Positions 37,448 through 48,085 are shown, counted from the first letter of the stretch. The stretch is DNA of 64,000 nt from Alteromonas sp. KC3 (GCF_016756315.1 NZ_AP024235.1:558001-622000), one strand, 5' to 3'. Translations and numbers: made by a program. Notes: generated by a model from the letters alone, not told the origin.

Positions 37448-39766
37448 GTGAGTACTCAACGTAATACAGGCACAATGCTAACCACTTTAAAGCGAATAGT
37501 GCAGGAAATGAATCAAATTCCTGCGCTAGACACTGCCTTATTTCGTTTAGCCTCTCGCGTCAAACAAACGCTAGATGTCGACTCGTGTTCAATCTATCTT
37601 GCCGATTATGACACCCAGGAGTTTATTTTAAAGGCCACTGACGGCTTACATCCTGATGCGGTTGAGCAAGTGCGCATTGGCTTCTCAGAAGGTCTTATTG
37701 GTTTAGTGGGTCAGCGCGAAGAACCACTCAATATTGTTAATGCACACAGCCATCCTCGCTTTAAACACTACCCCGAAGTTAAAGAAGAAAACTACAATGC
37801 GTTTTTAGGCACGCCAATTATCAATCAGCGTCGCGTGTTAGGGGTAATAACGCTGCAACAATCAGAAATGCGCCGTTTCAGTGAAGACGAAGAGGCATTT
37901 CTCGTTACTCTTGCAGCTCAGCTTGCCCTTGAAATCACAAACGCAGATATTCGAGGGGCATTAACGCTTTCATCATCACCCGATAGCATCGCACAGCAAA
38001 AAAATGTACGGGGAATAGCGGGTTCGCCAGGACTCGCTATTGGTAAGGGCGTGTCTCAGGACAAGTCGGTTAACTTGAAAAACTGGGTTGTTAAGCGCAC
38101 TCAGTCGCCCGCCGACCAGATTCAGTTGTACCGCAAAGGTGTGGAGGTAACGCGAGGCCATGTAGACGCGTTATCTAAACGTCTCGATGACGGTATTCCC
38201 GATGACGTCAAATCAATATTTCAGTTGTATCACCATTTGCTTGATGCCAATAGTTTAGGGCGTGAAGTCGAGGATAAGATCCGTCAAGGGTGGGATGCCG
38301 CTTCCTCATTGAAGATGGTTGTAGAAAGCTATGCAGCGCGTTTTCAGGCAATGGACGACCCCTACATGCAGGAGCGTGCCATTGATATTATTGACCTGTC
38401 TGACCGTATTTTGGCGAACATATTATTTGAAGCAAACGGTCAACAAGTTGAAGAGAAAACAATTACCGTCCCCAGTATTCTGGTAGCAGATGAAGTGTCT
38501 GCGCCTATGCTGGCTGAATTTCCCAGAGACAAGCTGAAAGGCATTATCTCAATTAGAGGGTCAAACAACTCTCACGCAGCAATTCTTGCCAGAGCCATGG
38601 GGGTACCTGCAGTAATGGGGTGTCAGAATGTCACGCCAGCACTGCTTGAAGATAAAGAAATCCTTCTCGATGGTTACTCTGGTGAAGTCATTGTTTCACC
38701 AGAGCGCAATATTAAAGCTGAGTTTATTCAGCTCATTGAAGAAGAGTCGGCAATTGCCGAGAGAATTGATGCTGAGGCCGATAAGCCGTGCGAGAGTATT
38801 GATGGCTGTCGTATGTCGCTCTATATCAACGCTGGATTATCCGCCGAAGTTGAGCTTAACGCGGGTCAAATAGGCGCGGGCGTCGGTCTTTATAGAACCG
38901 AAATTCCATTTATGCTGCGCGAGCGCTTCCCCTCTGAGCAAGAGCAGGTGAGTTTATATCGTCAGATATTAGAATCTGCGCCTGAACTCCCGATTACGAT
39001 GCGTACGCTCGACGTCGGTGGTGATAAACCGCTCCCTTATTTCCCGATTAACGAGGAGAATCCGTTTCTTGGCTGGCGAGGTATTAGATTAACCCTAGAC
39101 CATCCTGAAATTTTTCTCGTACAAGTTAGGGCTATGCTGCGGGCGAGCATAGGATTGAGCAACCTGCAAATTATGCTGCCAATGATCTCTACCGTGTCAG
39201 AAGTGCAAGAAGCAAAACGTTTAATTAACCAAGCATATTACGAAATATCAGACGAGATAGCTCCAGAGAATAAAACGATACACAAGCCCAAGCTAGGTAT
39301 TATGTTAGAAGTACCTTCAGTGCTGTATCAATTGCCACAATTGGCAAAGCATGTTGACTTCTTTTCGGTGGGAAGCAACGACTTAACCCAGTATCTCTTG
39401 GCCGTTGATCGAAATAACACCCGTGTCGCGGGTCTTTATAACAGCTATCACCCAGCGGTGTTGGGGGCGCTATATGACGTGGTGCAAAAGGCTAATCAAA
39501 GCCAGGTGCCAGTTACCATTTGCGGCGAAATAGCGGGTGAGCCTGCTGGCGCCTTGTTACTGATGGGAATGGGATATCGCCGTTTAAGTATGAATGGCTT
39601 TAACTTACGAAAGATAAACTGGTTAATTCGCAAAGTTACCTTAGATGAGTGTAAGCAATTACTTTCTTTGGCACTCACATCGGTAAGTCAAGAAGAGGTA
39701 TTTACGCATTTAAATGAATACCTTGAAACGAAGGGGTTAGGCGGACTGATACGCGCTGGCGCATAG
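37448..39766 (+). CDS. ptsP: Phosphoenolpyruvate-protein phosphotransferase PtsP (EI-Ntr)
   Basis: PtsP starts the nitrogen PTS phosphorelay, passing phosphate from PEP to NPr. The 772-residue protein has a GAF sensor domain (about 15-165), the EI N-terminal region, the swivelling domain with phospho-histidine H376 (GSNNSHAAILARAMG), and the PEP-binding barrel (GIMLEVPSVLYQL, GSNDLTQYLLAVDRN, CGEIAGEP). GTG 37448 has AAGGA 7 bases upstream; ATG 37475 would match the E. coli N-terminus MLT-LK-IV but lacks a site. Order rppH-ptsP-lgt-thyA follows E. coli, with a TauE-like gene added between ptsP and lgt. Confidence 0.95.
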   Translation: MSTQRNTGTMLTTLKRIVQEMNQIPALDTALFRLASRVKQTLDVDSCSIYLADYDTQEFILKATDGLHPDAVEQVRIGFSEGLIGLVGQREEPLNIVNAHSHPRFKHYPEVKEENYNAFLGTPIINQRRVLGVITLQQSEMRRFSEDEEAFLVTLAAQLALEITNADIRGALTLSSSPDSIAQQKNVRGIAGSPGLAIGKGVSQDKSVNLKNWVVKRTQSPADQIQLYRKGVEVTRGHVDALSKRLDDGIPDDVKSIFQLYHHLLDANSLGREVEDKIRQGWDAASSLKMVVESYAARFQAMDDPYMQERAIDIIDLSDRILANILFEANGQQVEEKTITVPSILVADEVSAPMLAEFPRDKLKGIISIRGSNNSHAAILARAMGVPAVMGCQNVTPALLEDKEILLDGYSGEVIVSPERNIKAEFIQLIEEESAIAERIDAEADKPCESIDGCRMSLYINAGLSAEVELNAGQIGAGVGLYRTEIPFMLRERFPSEQEQVSLYRQILESAPELPITMRTLDVGGDKPLPYFPINEENPFLGWRGIRLTLDHPEIFLVQVRAMLRASIGLSNLQIMLPMISTVSEVQEAKRLINQAYYEISDEIAPENKTIHKPKLGIMLEVPSVLYQLPQLAKHVDFFSVGSNDLTQYLLAVDRNNTRVAGLYNSYHPAVLGALYDVVQKANQSQVPVTICGEIAGEPAGALLLMGMGYRRLSMNGFNLRKINWLIRKVTLDECKQLLSLALTSVSQEEVFTHLNEYLETKGLGGLIRAGA

Positions 39767-39884
39767 GTGTACAGAGCGTAAACCGTAAATACAACCAAGT
39801 GGTCACCTGAATTCGTGCAAGCGGTGCATGCTCTCTCTAGCAGTGTGTGTTACGCTTGTGCGCGATATTTCAAAGGAACAAAAC

Positions 39885-40691
39885 ATGGAACCTATGGTTG
39901 TTATCCTAGTAAGTTGCTTATTACTAGGCTCCATTGTGGGTATATTGGCGGGCATGTTAGGTATCGGTGGCGGACTCATCATTGTGCCCGCGCTCTCATA
40001 CTTACTTGTACATTTTTTGGGAATGACAACCGAAGCGGTTATGCCAGTGGCTATCGCAACATCGCTTTCAACGATTATTTTCACAGGTATGTCGTCGGCT
40101 TTTGCGCATTATCGGCTTGGCAATATTCAGCCAAATGTTGTGTTATATACCGGTATGGGAATAGCGGTGGGGGCTGTTGGCGGTGCCCAGATTGCCAGCC
40201 ATATTTCAGGTGAAATGTTAAAAGATGTATTCGCGGTACTCGTTATGCTTATCGCCGCACAAATGATTTTTGGAAAGCAAAAAGCATCAGATAACGACGC
40301 CTCAAAAGCAACACTTGGCGCAGTAGGGATCGTTGCTGGTACCCTCAGTGCACTGATGGGCATTGGTGGGGGCGCACTATTAGTGCCTGCATTGGTGTGG
40401 TTTAAAGTAAATATCCGAGCTGCAATTGGGTGCGCCGCTTTTTGTGGTTTGGTAATTGCAGTTTTTGGTACCGCCAGTTTTATCATTGCGGGTCTCAATG
40501 AGACAGACGTACCGAACCATAGTTTAGGGTATGTTTATTTGCCGGCGACAGCGGGTATTGTAGCGACCTCTATGTTCACGGCGAACATTGGTGCTAAATT
40601 AGGTCAGAAAGTGAACGTGCGTGTATTAAAGTCAATGCTTGCGTGCTTGCTAGTACTTGTCAGTATAAGAATGATTTTAGGAATTGAATAA
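39885..40691 (+). CDS. TauE/SafE-family membrane transporter
   Basis: The 268-residue protein has eight or so hydrophobic helices and the two glycine-rich family repeats [15 protein letters not shown] (about 23-37) and [19 protein letters not shown] (about 152-170). Family members export sulfite or sulfoacetate or import other anions; the substrate cannot be told. ATG 39885 has AAAGGA 8 bases upstream, and longer frames lack this. Its end overlaps an upstream in-frame TTG of lgt, so it is probably cotranscribed with lgt and thyA. Confidence 0.88.
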   Translation: MEPMVVILVSCLLLGSIVGILAGMLGIGGGLIIVPALSYLLVHFLGMTTEAVMPVAIATSLSTIIFTGMSSAFAHYRLGNIQPNVVLYTGMGIAVGAVGGAQIASHISGEMLKDVFAVLVMLIAAQMIFGKQKASDNDASKATLGAVGIVAGTLSALMGIGGGALLVPALVWFKVNIRAAIGCAAFCGLVIAVFGTASFIIAGLNETDVPNHSLGYVYLPATAGIVATSMFTANIGAKLGQKVNVRVLKSMLACLLVLVSIRMILGIE

Positions 40692-40695
40692 CATA

Positions 40696-41499
40696 ATGGA
40701 ACAGAGCAGTTACCTGGTTTTTCCCAGTATCGACCCCGTTATTTTTAGTGTAGGTCCACTTAGCGTTCGCTGGTATGGGCTTATGTACCTAGTGGGCTTT
40801 ATCGCCGCTTATTTATTGGCGCAGAAGCGACTGTCTCAGACTGACTGGAGTCGAGAGCAGCTCAGTGACTTACTTTTCTGGAGTTTTGTCGGCGTTATTT
40901 TAGGTGGCCGTATTGGCTATGTGTTCTTCTACCAATTTGGTATGTTTCTCGACAATCCGCTTTATCTATTCAAGATTTGGGCGGGTGGGATGTCATTCCA
41001 CGGCGGTTTGCTGGGCGTATTGGCGGCCTTATTCTGGCAAGCTAAGCGCATGAACACCACGTTTTTACAGTTGGGCGATTTTGTCGCGCCCCTCGTGCCA
41101 ATAGGATTAGGGGCTGGGCGTATCGGTAACTTTTTAAATGCTGAGTTGTGGGGACGTACTACTGATGTGCCGTGGGCCGTCATTTTCCCTAATGCTGGCA
41201 ATGTGCCCAGACACCCTTCTCAATTATACGAGTTTGCACTTGAAGGCGTGCTATTATTCATAATTTTATGGCTGTTTTCGGCTAAGAAACGCCCCATTGG
41301 TGCTGTAAGTGGCTTGTTTTTATTAGGTTATGGCAGCTTCCGTTTTATCGTGGAGTATTTTAGAGAGCCCGACGCACATATTGGCTTATATCAAATGGGA
41401 CTAAGCCAAGGGCAACTTCTTTGTTTACCTATGATTGCTTTAGGAATAGGATTAATAGTGCGTGCGTATACGCGCAAGAAAGACCGTGTTGAACAGTAA
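40696..41499 (+). CDS. lgt: Prolipoprotein diacylglyceryl transferase Lgt
   Basis: Lgt attaches diacylglycerol from phosphatidylglycerol to the lipobox cysteine of prolipoproteins such as NlpD and the TPR lipoprotein in this window. The 267-residue protein has seven hydrophobic helices and the Lgt signature [16 protein letters not shown] (about 140-155), plus MSFHGGLLG with the important histidine. ATG 40696 matches the E. coli start region (SSYL-FP--DPVIFS); a TTG four codons earlier overlaps the preceding gene. It is followed by thyA after 18 bases, as in E. coli. Confidence 0.95.
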   Translation: MEQSSYLVFPSIDPVIFSVGPLSVRWYGLMYLVGFIAAYLLAQKRLSQTDWSREQLSDLLFWSFVGVILGGRIGYVFFYQFGMFLDNPLYLFKIWAGGMSFHGGLLGVLAALFWQAKRMNTTFLQLGDFVAPLVPIGLGAGRIGNFLNAELWGRTTDVPWAVIFPNAGNVPRHPSQLYEFALEGVLLFIILWLFSAKKRPIGAVSGLFLLGYGSFRFIVEYFREPDAHIGLYQMGLSQGQLLCLPMIALGIGLIVRAYTRKKDRVEQ

Positions 41500-41517
41500 A
41501 AAAATATAAGAATAACG

Positions 41518-42351
41518 ATGAAAGAATATCTCGCTCTAATGCGCCATGTACGTGATACGGGTGTGAAAAAGGAAGATCGAACCGGTACAGGAACACTGAG
41601 TGTTTTCGGTTACCAAATGCGCTTTAACCTCCAGGAAGGATTCCCGTTGGTGACCACCAAAAAGTGTCACCTTAAATCCATCATTCATGAGCTATTATGG
41701 TTTCTAAAAGGTGAAACCAATATTGCGTATTTAAAAGAAAATGGCGTAAGTATTTGGGACGAGTGGGCCACTGACGAGGGCGAGTTAGGCCCTGTGTACG
41801 GCCATCAATGGCGAAGCTGGGACAGAGGAGATGGTACTTCTGTCGATCAAATAGCTGAAGTCGTTGAGCAGATAAAAACGAATCCAGACTCAAGACGGTT
41901 AATTGTTAGCGGCTGGAACCCCGCAGTGCTACCCGATACCAATTACTCACCAAAAGAAAATGCGGCCATGGGTAAACAAGCATTGCCGCCATGCCATACG
42001 CTTTTTCAATTTTATGTTTTAGATGGGAAGCTTAGCTGTCAGTTGTATCAGCGCAGTGGCGATATTTTCTTAGGTGTGCCTTTTAATATTGCAAGTTATG
42101 CACTGTTAACCATGATGATGGCACAGGTTTGTGACTTAGAGCCGGGTGATTTCATCCACACGCTAGGTGATGCACACTTGTATTCGAACCATCTTGAACA
42201 AGTGGAGTTGCAATTAAGCCGCGAGCCATTTGAACGCCCTACGATGGTTATTAACCCAGAAGTTAAAGATATTTTTGGGTTTAAATTTGAAGATTTCGAA
42301 CTCAAAAATTACCAGTCACATCCGCATATCAAAGCACCCGTTGCGATATAA
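41518..42351 (+). CDS. thyA: Thymidylate synthase ThyA
   Basis: ThyA methylates dUMP to dTMP using methylene-tetrahydrofolate, producing dihydrofolate for FolA. The nucleophile is C159 in [25 protein letters not shown] and [23 protein letters not shown] are family motifs. It has 277 residues against 264 in E. coli; the extra residues are an insertion at about 140-153 ([14 protein letters not shown]) just before the active site, a variant found in many marine gammaproteobacteria. It lies 9 bases before the response-regulator gene. Confidence 0.96.
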   Translation: MKEYLALMRHVRDTGVKKEDRTGTGTLSVFGYQMRFNLQEGFPLVTTKKCHLKSIIHELLWFLKGETNIAYLKENGVSIWDEWATDEGELGPVYGHQWRSWDRGDGTSVDQIAEVVEQIKTNPDSRRLIVSGWNPAVLPDTNYSPKENAAMGKQALPPCHTLFQFYVLDGKLSCQLYQRSGDIFLGVPFNIASYALLTMMMAQVCDLEPGDFIHTLGDAHLYSNHLEQVELQLSREPFERPTMVINPEVKDIFGFKFEDFELKNYQSHPHIKAPVAI

Positions 42352-42360
42352 GGAGCTACT

Positions 42361-43377
42361 ATGAGTACTCCTATTTTAATTTGCGACGATTCGGGCTTCG
42401 CAAGACGCCAAATGGCGCGCAGTATACCCGATGGTTGGGATGTGGATATTTCATTTGCCGAAGATGGCAATCAAGCTCTTACGCTCATTCGTGAAGGTAA
42501 GGGCGACGTTGTGTTCTTGGACTTAAATATGCCTGTGATGGATGGCTACCAAACGATGGAAGTTATCCGAGAGGAAGACCTGCCGTGTTTAGTCATTGTG
42601 GTATCAGGTGATGTTCAGGCGCAAGCGCGAGAGCGCATGATTGCGTTGGGGGCACTCGATTTTATACGCAAGCCAATAGACAACGAAAAACTGACCCATA
42701 TTTTATCGTCGTACGGTATTTATAGCGGAAAGGCTGACTCAACAGCGGCTCATACACAAGACAGCGCCACATCGGATGAAGACAAGTTAGATGCTTGCCG
42801 TGAAATGGTAAATATTGCCATGGGACGCGCAGGGGAGAGTCTTGCCGAGCTACTCGGCGAGTTTATCGACTTACCCATTCCCAATGTTAACTTAATTGAA
42901 AGTAATGAACTTTCAATGGCTGTGGCAGAGATAAATCGCAACGACAGTGTGTCAGCGGTATCAAAAGGGTTTGTCAGTGAAGGTATCAGTGGCGAAGCAC
43001 TGGTGATTTTCAATGATACAAACTCGCAAAATATTGTAGAGTTACTGAAGTATCCTCCATCTGAGTCTCCCGCCAGCCTTGCGCTTGAGGCGTTGATGGA
43101 TGTATCGAATATCCTAATAGGGGCATGCTTAAATGGGTTGTCTGAACAGCTGAACGTTGAGTTTAGTCACACGCACCCTGTGTTATTAGGCCAGCACAAA
43201 GGCTTGTCGACGTTGTTAAGTGATAACGTGCATCGATGGGGAAAGCTTATGGCCATCGAAATAGGATATGCAATAAAGGCAAGAGATATCTCGTTTGACT
43301 TGCTGTTGTTGTTTCCCGGTGACGCCATTAATCAACTGTACTCTCGACTTCTCAACGACGACAAGGACAGTCTATGA
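42361..43377 (+). CDS. Response regulator with CheC-like phosphatase domain
   Basis: The 338-residue protein has a REC domain (1-120; acidic pocket DD at 9-10, phospho-acceptor D54 in VFLDLNMPVMDGY, K near 106) and a CheC/CheX-like domain (about 138-330). The CheC helix signature is visible twice: CREMVNIAMGRAGESLAELL and ALMDVSNILIGACLNGL, with the conserved E/D and N. CheC-type domains dephosphorylate CheY-P, so this protein may dephosphorylate another regulator under phosphorylation control. It overlaps the diguanylate cyclase gene by 4 bases. Confidence 0.82.
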   Translation: MSTPILICDDSGFARRQMARSIPDGWDVDISFAEDGNQALTLIREGKGDVVFLDLNMPVMDGYQTMEVIREEDLPCLVIVVSGDVQAQARERMIALGALDFIRKPIDNEKLTHILSSYGIYSGKADSTAAHTQDSATSDEDKLDACREMVNIAMGRAGESLAELLGEFIDLPIPNVNLIESNELSMAVAEINRNDSVSAVSKGFVSEGISGEALVIFNDTNSQNIVELLKYPPSESPASLALEALMDVSNILIGACLNGLSEQLNVEFSHTHPVLLGQHKGLSTLLSDNVHRWGKLMAIEIGYAIKARDISFDLLLLFPGDAINQLYSRLLNDDKDSL

Positions 43378-44360
43378 GCATCCCAACAGATTCATTTAAC
43401 TCGGCGACTTTATCTGATTCAACGGCATTGCCTAGTGAGCTCTTAAATTCTATTGAGGTCGGCGTAGTGATCCTCGACCGCACTTTTGAGGTGAAAGTGT
43501 GGAACAAATTCATGGAAAACCATGGGGGCATGCGCAGTGTCGATATGGTTGGAAAGAGCTTGTTTAGTCAATTTTCAGAAATTGATGAGCAATGGCTACG
43601 TACCAAAGTAGACCCCGTATTTAACCTTAAAAGCCCCGTATTTATCATTTGGGAGCAGCGCCCATATTTGTTTAAGTTTGGATGTAATCGCCCAGTAACC
43701 TGTGCTGCAGATCATATGTATCAGAACGTGACTATGTTCCCTATTGTCGATAAAGCGGGCCATGTCGAGCAGTTTTGCATGTTGGTTTACGATGTGACAG
43801 AGCAGGCGTTGGGGAAACTCGGCATGGAGCACTTAAACGAAGAGTTAAAAACGGCCAGTCGCGTCGATGGCCTAACTGGGTTGTACAATCGCCGCTATTG
43901 GCAAGAACGCTTCGATGAAGTGTTCAAGTTGAGTAAACGCCGCGGAAAACCAAGCACAGCAATGATGCTGGATATAGACCACTTTAAACGTATTAATGAT
44001 ACCTATGGTCACCAAGCCGGCGATAAAGTAATTAAAATGCTCGCTGCGCTGATCAAACGTTGCATCCGCGAAACAGATTTAGCAGGTCGCTATGGTGGTG
44101 AAGAGTTTGCAATCATCTTGACCGACTCGGCGTTGGACAATGCAAAAGTAGTGGCTGAACGCATTCGTCAGTTCGCTCAGCGCTTAGAAGTTGAGCATGA
44201 GGGAAAAACCATTCGCTTTACCATCAGTTTAGGCTTGGCGGAGTTTGATTCCAACATTAAAGGCGCAATGGGCTGGCTTGAACTGGCTGACCAAGCCCTT
44301 TATGAAGCCAAGCAAAACGGCAGAAATCAGCACCGAGTATTTGAATCGGTAACGCTTTAG
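43374..44360 (+). CDS. Diguanylate cyclase with PAS sensor domain
   Basis: The 328-residue protein has a PAS-like N-terminus (about 20-145; LLNSIEVGVVILDRTFEVKVWNKFME) and a GGDEF domain (about 160-328). The active motif is GGEEF (241-245), competent for making cyclic-di-GMP. An inhibitory RxxD site, RETD, lies at 232-235, five residues before it, so product feedback is expected. No transmembrane helix is present, so the protein is cytoplasmic. The ATG overlaps the stop of the CheC-type regulator by 4 bases, indicating coupled expression and probably joint function. Confidence 0.93.
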   Translation: MSIPTDSFNSATLSDSTALPSELLNSIEVGVVILDRTFEVKVWNKFMENHGGMRSVDMVGKSLFSQFSEIDEQWLRTKVDPVFNLKSPVFIIWEQRPYLFKFGCNRPVTCAADHMYQNVTMFPIVDKAGHVEQFCMLVYDVTEQALGKLGMEHLNEELKTASRVDGLTGLYNRRYWQERFDEVFKLSKRRGKPSTAMMLDIDHFKRINDTYGHQAGDKVIKMLAALIKRCIRETDLAGRYGGEEFAIILTDSALDNAKVVAERIRQFAQRLEVEHEGKTIRFTISLGLAEFDSNIKGAMGWLELADQALYEAKQNGRNQHRVFESVTL

Positions 44361-44381
44361 CTAAACATCAAAACACCCAAT

Positions 44382-44410
44382 ATGCGCTTAAATGGTAAGT
44401 TTAAGCGTAT
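44382..44410. terminator. Possible terminator hairpin between the cyclase and the hybrid kinase
   Basis: ATGCGCTTAAA (44382-44392) and TTTAAGCGTAT (44400-44410) can pair with one G-T mismatch, followed by TTTT. The hairpin overlaps the end of the kinase gene at 44388. It could serve both convergent units. Confidence 0.4.
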
Positions 44411-46574
44411 TTTTAAGCTCTTGAAAGGTAATGGGTTTGACGAGGTGATAGCGCATTCCAGCCCTTAATGAGGCTTCCTTATCGTCTCGTTGTGCATTGG
44501 CAGTAAGTGCAATAATAGGGAGGTCTGGATTGCGTTCCCGTAATATCTTTGCTACTTCTAAGCCGCTTAGATCGGGCAAATTGATGTCGAGCAGAACACA
44601 ATCATACGCGCTTTCATTTGCGCGAATAATGGCATCGTCACCGTTGTAGCAGATAGTCACGGCATGCCCCATACATGTCAACATGTGCTCCACCATTTCC
44701 GCATTAATTGGCTCGTCTTCAACAACCAGTATGTTTGCTCGTGTAACGGGGGCCATTATCTTCGTTTTATTCATGGCTAAATTATGCAGCGTGTCGACAA
44801 GTCTCTGTTTATCAATGGGCTTCACGAAACTTTGATAAATGGGTAAATCGGAGTTAGCAATGATATTGGCAATATCGGGGGTAGCAGAGAGTACGACGAC
44901 AGGGGGGACGCGCTCGCCGTAAATCGCTGAGAGGGTTTTAACTAACTCGAGTCCTGTCATACCTGGCATGTATAAATCGGCAATGATAGCGCTGAACTGC
45001 AGTACTTCATCGTGAAGGTTAATCAATTCGGCACCAGATGAAAAGGTACGTGCGCTGAAGCCTTGCGAGGTAATGATTGATTGTAAATGAAGACGTGAGA
45101 TCTCCAGATCATCGACTACAGCAAATTTTGCATTAGACGGAGAAGATACCTCAATGATAGGTGTTTCCAACGGTTTAATAGGAATATGCACCTTGAACTC
45201 ACTACCGACCCCTACGGTGCTATTTACACTCAATGAACCACCTAGCTTATCAAGACTGCGCTTAGCCACCGATAAGCCAATACCCGCGCCAGGATAACGA
45301 TGCGTAGTAGCATGCTTTCCGCGGTAGAAGCGATCAAACATTTTCGCTTGTGTGTCGTCGTCAATACCAATACCAGTATCGCTGATAATAACAACAAGGA
45401 AAATACCTTGGTGTTTTACCAGCGTTGTAATGGTGACGTCGATTAGGCCAGATGAAGTGAATTTTACCGCGTTGTCTAAAATGGCGGTAACGACTTTAGT
45501 AATAGCAACAGGGTCAGATTCAACAAAATGCGGCACACTATGGCTGCAATGCATATTCAACTCAACTTTCTTGTCTTTTACTTGAATCGAAAAGGGGGAA
45601 ATACACTCATCAAGGAGCCCAATTAAATCAATGGACTGGGGTTGTAGGTCGTCTTCTATATTGTCTGACAATAGTTCGGTTAAATTATTGGTTAGACTGA
45701 GTAACCGATAGCTTGATTGCTCAGCTTGCTGGATAAGTCGACTGCGCTGCGCTTCCATATTGGGAATAAGCTCTAGAGCACTAATAATTACGCTAATAGG
45801 TGCTCGAAACTCGTGACTAATAAGTTGAATAAACTCTTTTTGATGACGCTGCTCTTTATCAGCAAAAGACACGCGAAGCGCTGAACGATGTAACAGCGAA
45901 GTGGATTTATGAGGCTGATTCTTGCCAAACAGCCACCCAATTACTTGAATTAATGCCAGCGTAATAACTGAAAAAATGAGTACAAGCAACATCTGTTGCC
46001 TAATTGACGATATTTGGTTTTGAAGTGCGCTCTCCTGAGTTTGAATAGCATTGATTAATGGTGTAAGTGTGAATACGGCATTAAGCAACTGGGCGGCTTG
46101 TTCAGAGGGCAGTACAGCCAAGGTGTAGAGTTGAAGCATAGTATCTTGAATAACACTATGGTTTGCTTCTCGCATTAGGCTGCGTTGCTTGCCCTCAAAT
46201 GCTTCAAAGGAGAGTTCATTCTCAACGAATTTGATTTCCTGCTCTTGTGCAAAATGTGTTGCTATCCGTTGATAAGTGGCTAGTAAGTTTTCTTGCAAAG
46301 GCGCTACCAGGGCAATATTTTGGCTGTACTGGTAACGATTGATCTGTTGTTCAGTTGAAATTAGCGCGTCTTCGAATGCACTGTGTTGTTTCAATGCTGA
46401 AATCGCGTGCTGTTGTTGGTTGAGTATGTGAGTAAGTGATGCGAGCGTGACAAGTACAATAGTGACCATCGCAATCTTAACTTTCGACAGTGCACGCTCG
46501 CGGCGGGTGTTTTTGACCCTTTTGTTTGAATGACTAAGCTTCTCCGTTACCAAAGTACTTCCTTGCAGTGACAT
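44388..46574 (-). CDS. Hybrid sensor histidine kinase with two receiver domains
   Basis: The 728-residue protein has TM1 at about 34-52, a helical periplasmic sensor of about 140 residues, TM2 at about 195-216, a HisKA domain with H254 (LISHEFRAPISV), a HATPase_c domain (N box DNAVKFTSSG, G1 DTGIGID, G2 GAGIGLSVAKRSL) and two C-terminal REC domains (ADLYMPGMTGLE and LLDINLPDLSGLE). No Hpt domain is present, so the final transfer partner lies elsewhere. It converges on the regulator and cyclase genes, suggesting but not proving a common pathway. Confidence 0.92.
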   Translation of the reverse strand: MSLQGSTLVTEKLSHSNKRVKNTRRERALSKVKIAMVTIVLVTLASLTHILNQQQHAISALKQHSAFEDALISTEQQINRYQYSQNIALVAPLQENLLATYQRIATHFAQEQEIKFVENELSFEAFEGKQRSLMREANHSVIQDTMLQLYTLAVLPSEQAAQLLNAVFTLTPLINAIQTQESALQNQISSIRQQMLLVLIFSVITLALIQVIGWLFGKNQPHKSTSLLHRSALRVSFADKEQRHQKEFIQLISHEFRAPISVIISALELIPNMEAQRSRLIQQAEQSSYRLLSLTNNLTELLSDNIEDDLQPQSIDLIGLLDECISPFSIQVKDKKVELNMHCSHSVPHFVESDPVAITKVVTAILDNAVKFTSSGLIDVTITTLVKHQGIFLVVIISDTGIGIDDDTQAKMFDRFYRGKHATTHRYPGAGIGLSVAKRSLDKLGGSLSVNSTVGVGSEFKVHIPIKPLETPIIEVSSPSNAKFAVVDDLEISRLHLQSIITSQGFSARTFSSGAELINLHDEVLQFSAIIADLYMPGMTGLELVKTLSAIYGERVPPVVVLSATPDIANIIANSDLPIYQSFVKPIDKQRLVDTLHNLAMNKTKIMAPVTRANILVVEDEPINAEMVEHMLTCMGHAVTICYNGDDAIIRANESAYDCVLLDINLPDLSGLEVAKILRERNPDLPIIALTANAQRDDKEASLRAGMRYHLVKPITFQELKNTLKLTI

Positions 46575-46672
46575 TGCTATATCAACGAGTTAACAGAACA
46601 TGAATATTTCTTTCTTCATTAACTGTAGATAACTTATGTTTACTTGCAAGGTTATGAGTAAAAAATTAACAC

Positions 46673-48013
46673 TTAGTTATTTGAATATTCGACTTTTTTT
46701 ATATTTTCGCGAATGCTATACAGAAAGCACAAGCTGGGTATGACCATAAGGGCTGTAGCAATAAAAAACAGGCTCCAATTACCGTCAAGGGCGTCAACAA
46801 CAAATCCACTGCTTGAGGCCACCAGTGTGCGTCCAGCAACACTTAATGAGGCCATAAGTGCATACTGGGTTGCACTGAACGCACGATTGCAAAGTAACGA
46901 TATAAACGCCACCATAGCGACTGTGCTCCACGCACCTGTAAAACCATCCACTATCACGGTTATTGCTAACAAGCCCGTTGATGGACCTGTCTGTGCAATT
47001 AGCGCAAACATAAGGTTAGAGGCCGCCATGGCAATGCCCGCAATCATTAGCCCTTTGTAAATGCCGTAGCGGATATTAACCAGGCCGCCTAAAAGCGAAA
47101 ATACAATAGTAACCCACCAATTGAGCAGCTTTGAGTACGTACCTATATCGCTATTTGAAAAGCCAATTTCTTTGTAAAAGACGATACTCATACGCCCCAA
47201 AAATGCTTCACCAATCTTGAACAAAAATATAAATAACAGGAAAGAGGCAGCTAGTTTCACGCCGTTTCGACTAAAAAACTCTGAGAAAGGCGTTATCAAT
47301 GTCGCTCTAAGCCAATACAGAACGCCGCTGCCAGTTTCGTGCGTTATTTGGCTTAAAAGTGCTTTTCTATCAATTTCAGGCTCGTTGGTCAGCAATGTCG
47401 CAACCATTAGCAGAAGCATCATGACGGCTAAAAGTAGATAGATATCAGGCCATGTGTAGGCGGTATAGTCGGCAAGATAAAAGGGAATTGCACCCAAGCC
47501 ACCGTAGCCTGTCCACCATCCTGCAGTGGCGACAGAAGAAGCCGCTGACATACCATCTTTGTCATTCTCTGCAATGGTATCTATGCGAAAGCCATCAATG
47601 GCTATATCTTGTGTAGAGGAGGCAATTGCGATGAAAAGGCCTACAAGTGCAATATAAAATAAATCACTAGTAGCACTCAGTTGAGACATAACAAGGCAGC
47701 ACACAACAACAGCACCTTGCATAGCCATAATCCAGCCTCGGCGCTGCCCTAAAAAAGGTGGCTTGAGTTTGTCTAGTAAAGGCGACCATAAAAAGTTAAA
47801 CGAATACGTGGCAAAGATAATGCCGAATAACCCAATTGCAGAACGTGATAAGTTTTCGTCTTTAAGCCAAGCAGAGAGCACAGAACCAATCATTATCCAT
47901 GGAAAACCACTGGATATTCCGAAACAAAAAATACTCAGAAAGCGTTTGTCTTTATAGGTGTTTAATGCAGAGAACAAATAAGTTAGCCCTTGGCGAGTAT
48001 GCAAAAATGTCAT
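46673..48013 (-). CDS. AmpG-like MFS permease
   Basis: The 446-residue membrane protein has about twelve hydrophobic helices. The N-terminal part resembles AmpG, the importer of anhydro-muropeptides: FGISSGFPWIMIGSVLSAWL (about 24-43), FLWSPLLDKL and FLGQRRGWI, then SSTQDIAIDGFRIDT in the fourth-fifth helix region. AmpG would recycle the products of lytic transglycosylases such as Slt. Since related AmpG-like carriers have other roles, substrate is uncertain. ATG 48013 is preferred over a TTG at 48040, though neither has a clear ribosome-binding site. Confidence 0.82.
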   Translation of the reverse strand: MTFLHTRQGLTYLFSALNTYKDKRFLSIFCFGISSGFPWIMIGSVLSAWLKDENLSRSAIGLFGIIFATYSFNFLWSPLLDKLKPPFLGQRRGWIMAMQGAVVVCCLVMSQLSATSDLFYIALVGLFIAIASSTQDIAIDGFRIDTIAENDKDGMSAASSVATAGWWTGYGGLGAIPFYLADYTAYTWPDIYLLLAVMMLLLMVATLLTNEPEIDRKALLSQITHETGSGVLYWLRATLITPFSEFFSRNGVKLAASFLLFIFLFKIGEAFLGRMSIVFYKEIGFSNSDIGTYSKLLNWWVTIVFSLLGGLVNIRYGIYKGLMIAGIAMAASNLMFALIAQTGPSTGLLAITVIVDGFTGAWSTVAMVAFISLLCNRAFSATQYALMASLSVAGRTLVASSSGFVVDALDGNWSLFFIATALMVIPSLCFLYSIRENIKKVEYSNN

Positions 48014-48085
48014 TGAGCCATGAACATTGATGATAAGCAACCTAGAGAATGGTTTTTATTGTGGTAAGAGAGGAGAACGCGTGGG

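Noticed and set aside
39803..40213. Frames on both strands at the TauE-like gene start
   Set aside because: They overlap the well-supported transporter and have unnatural composition.
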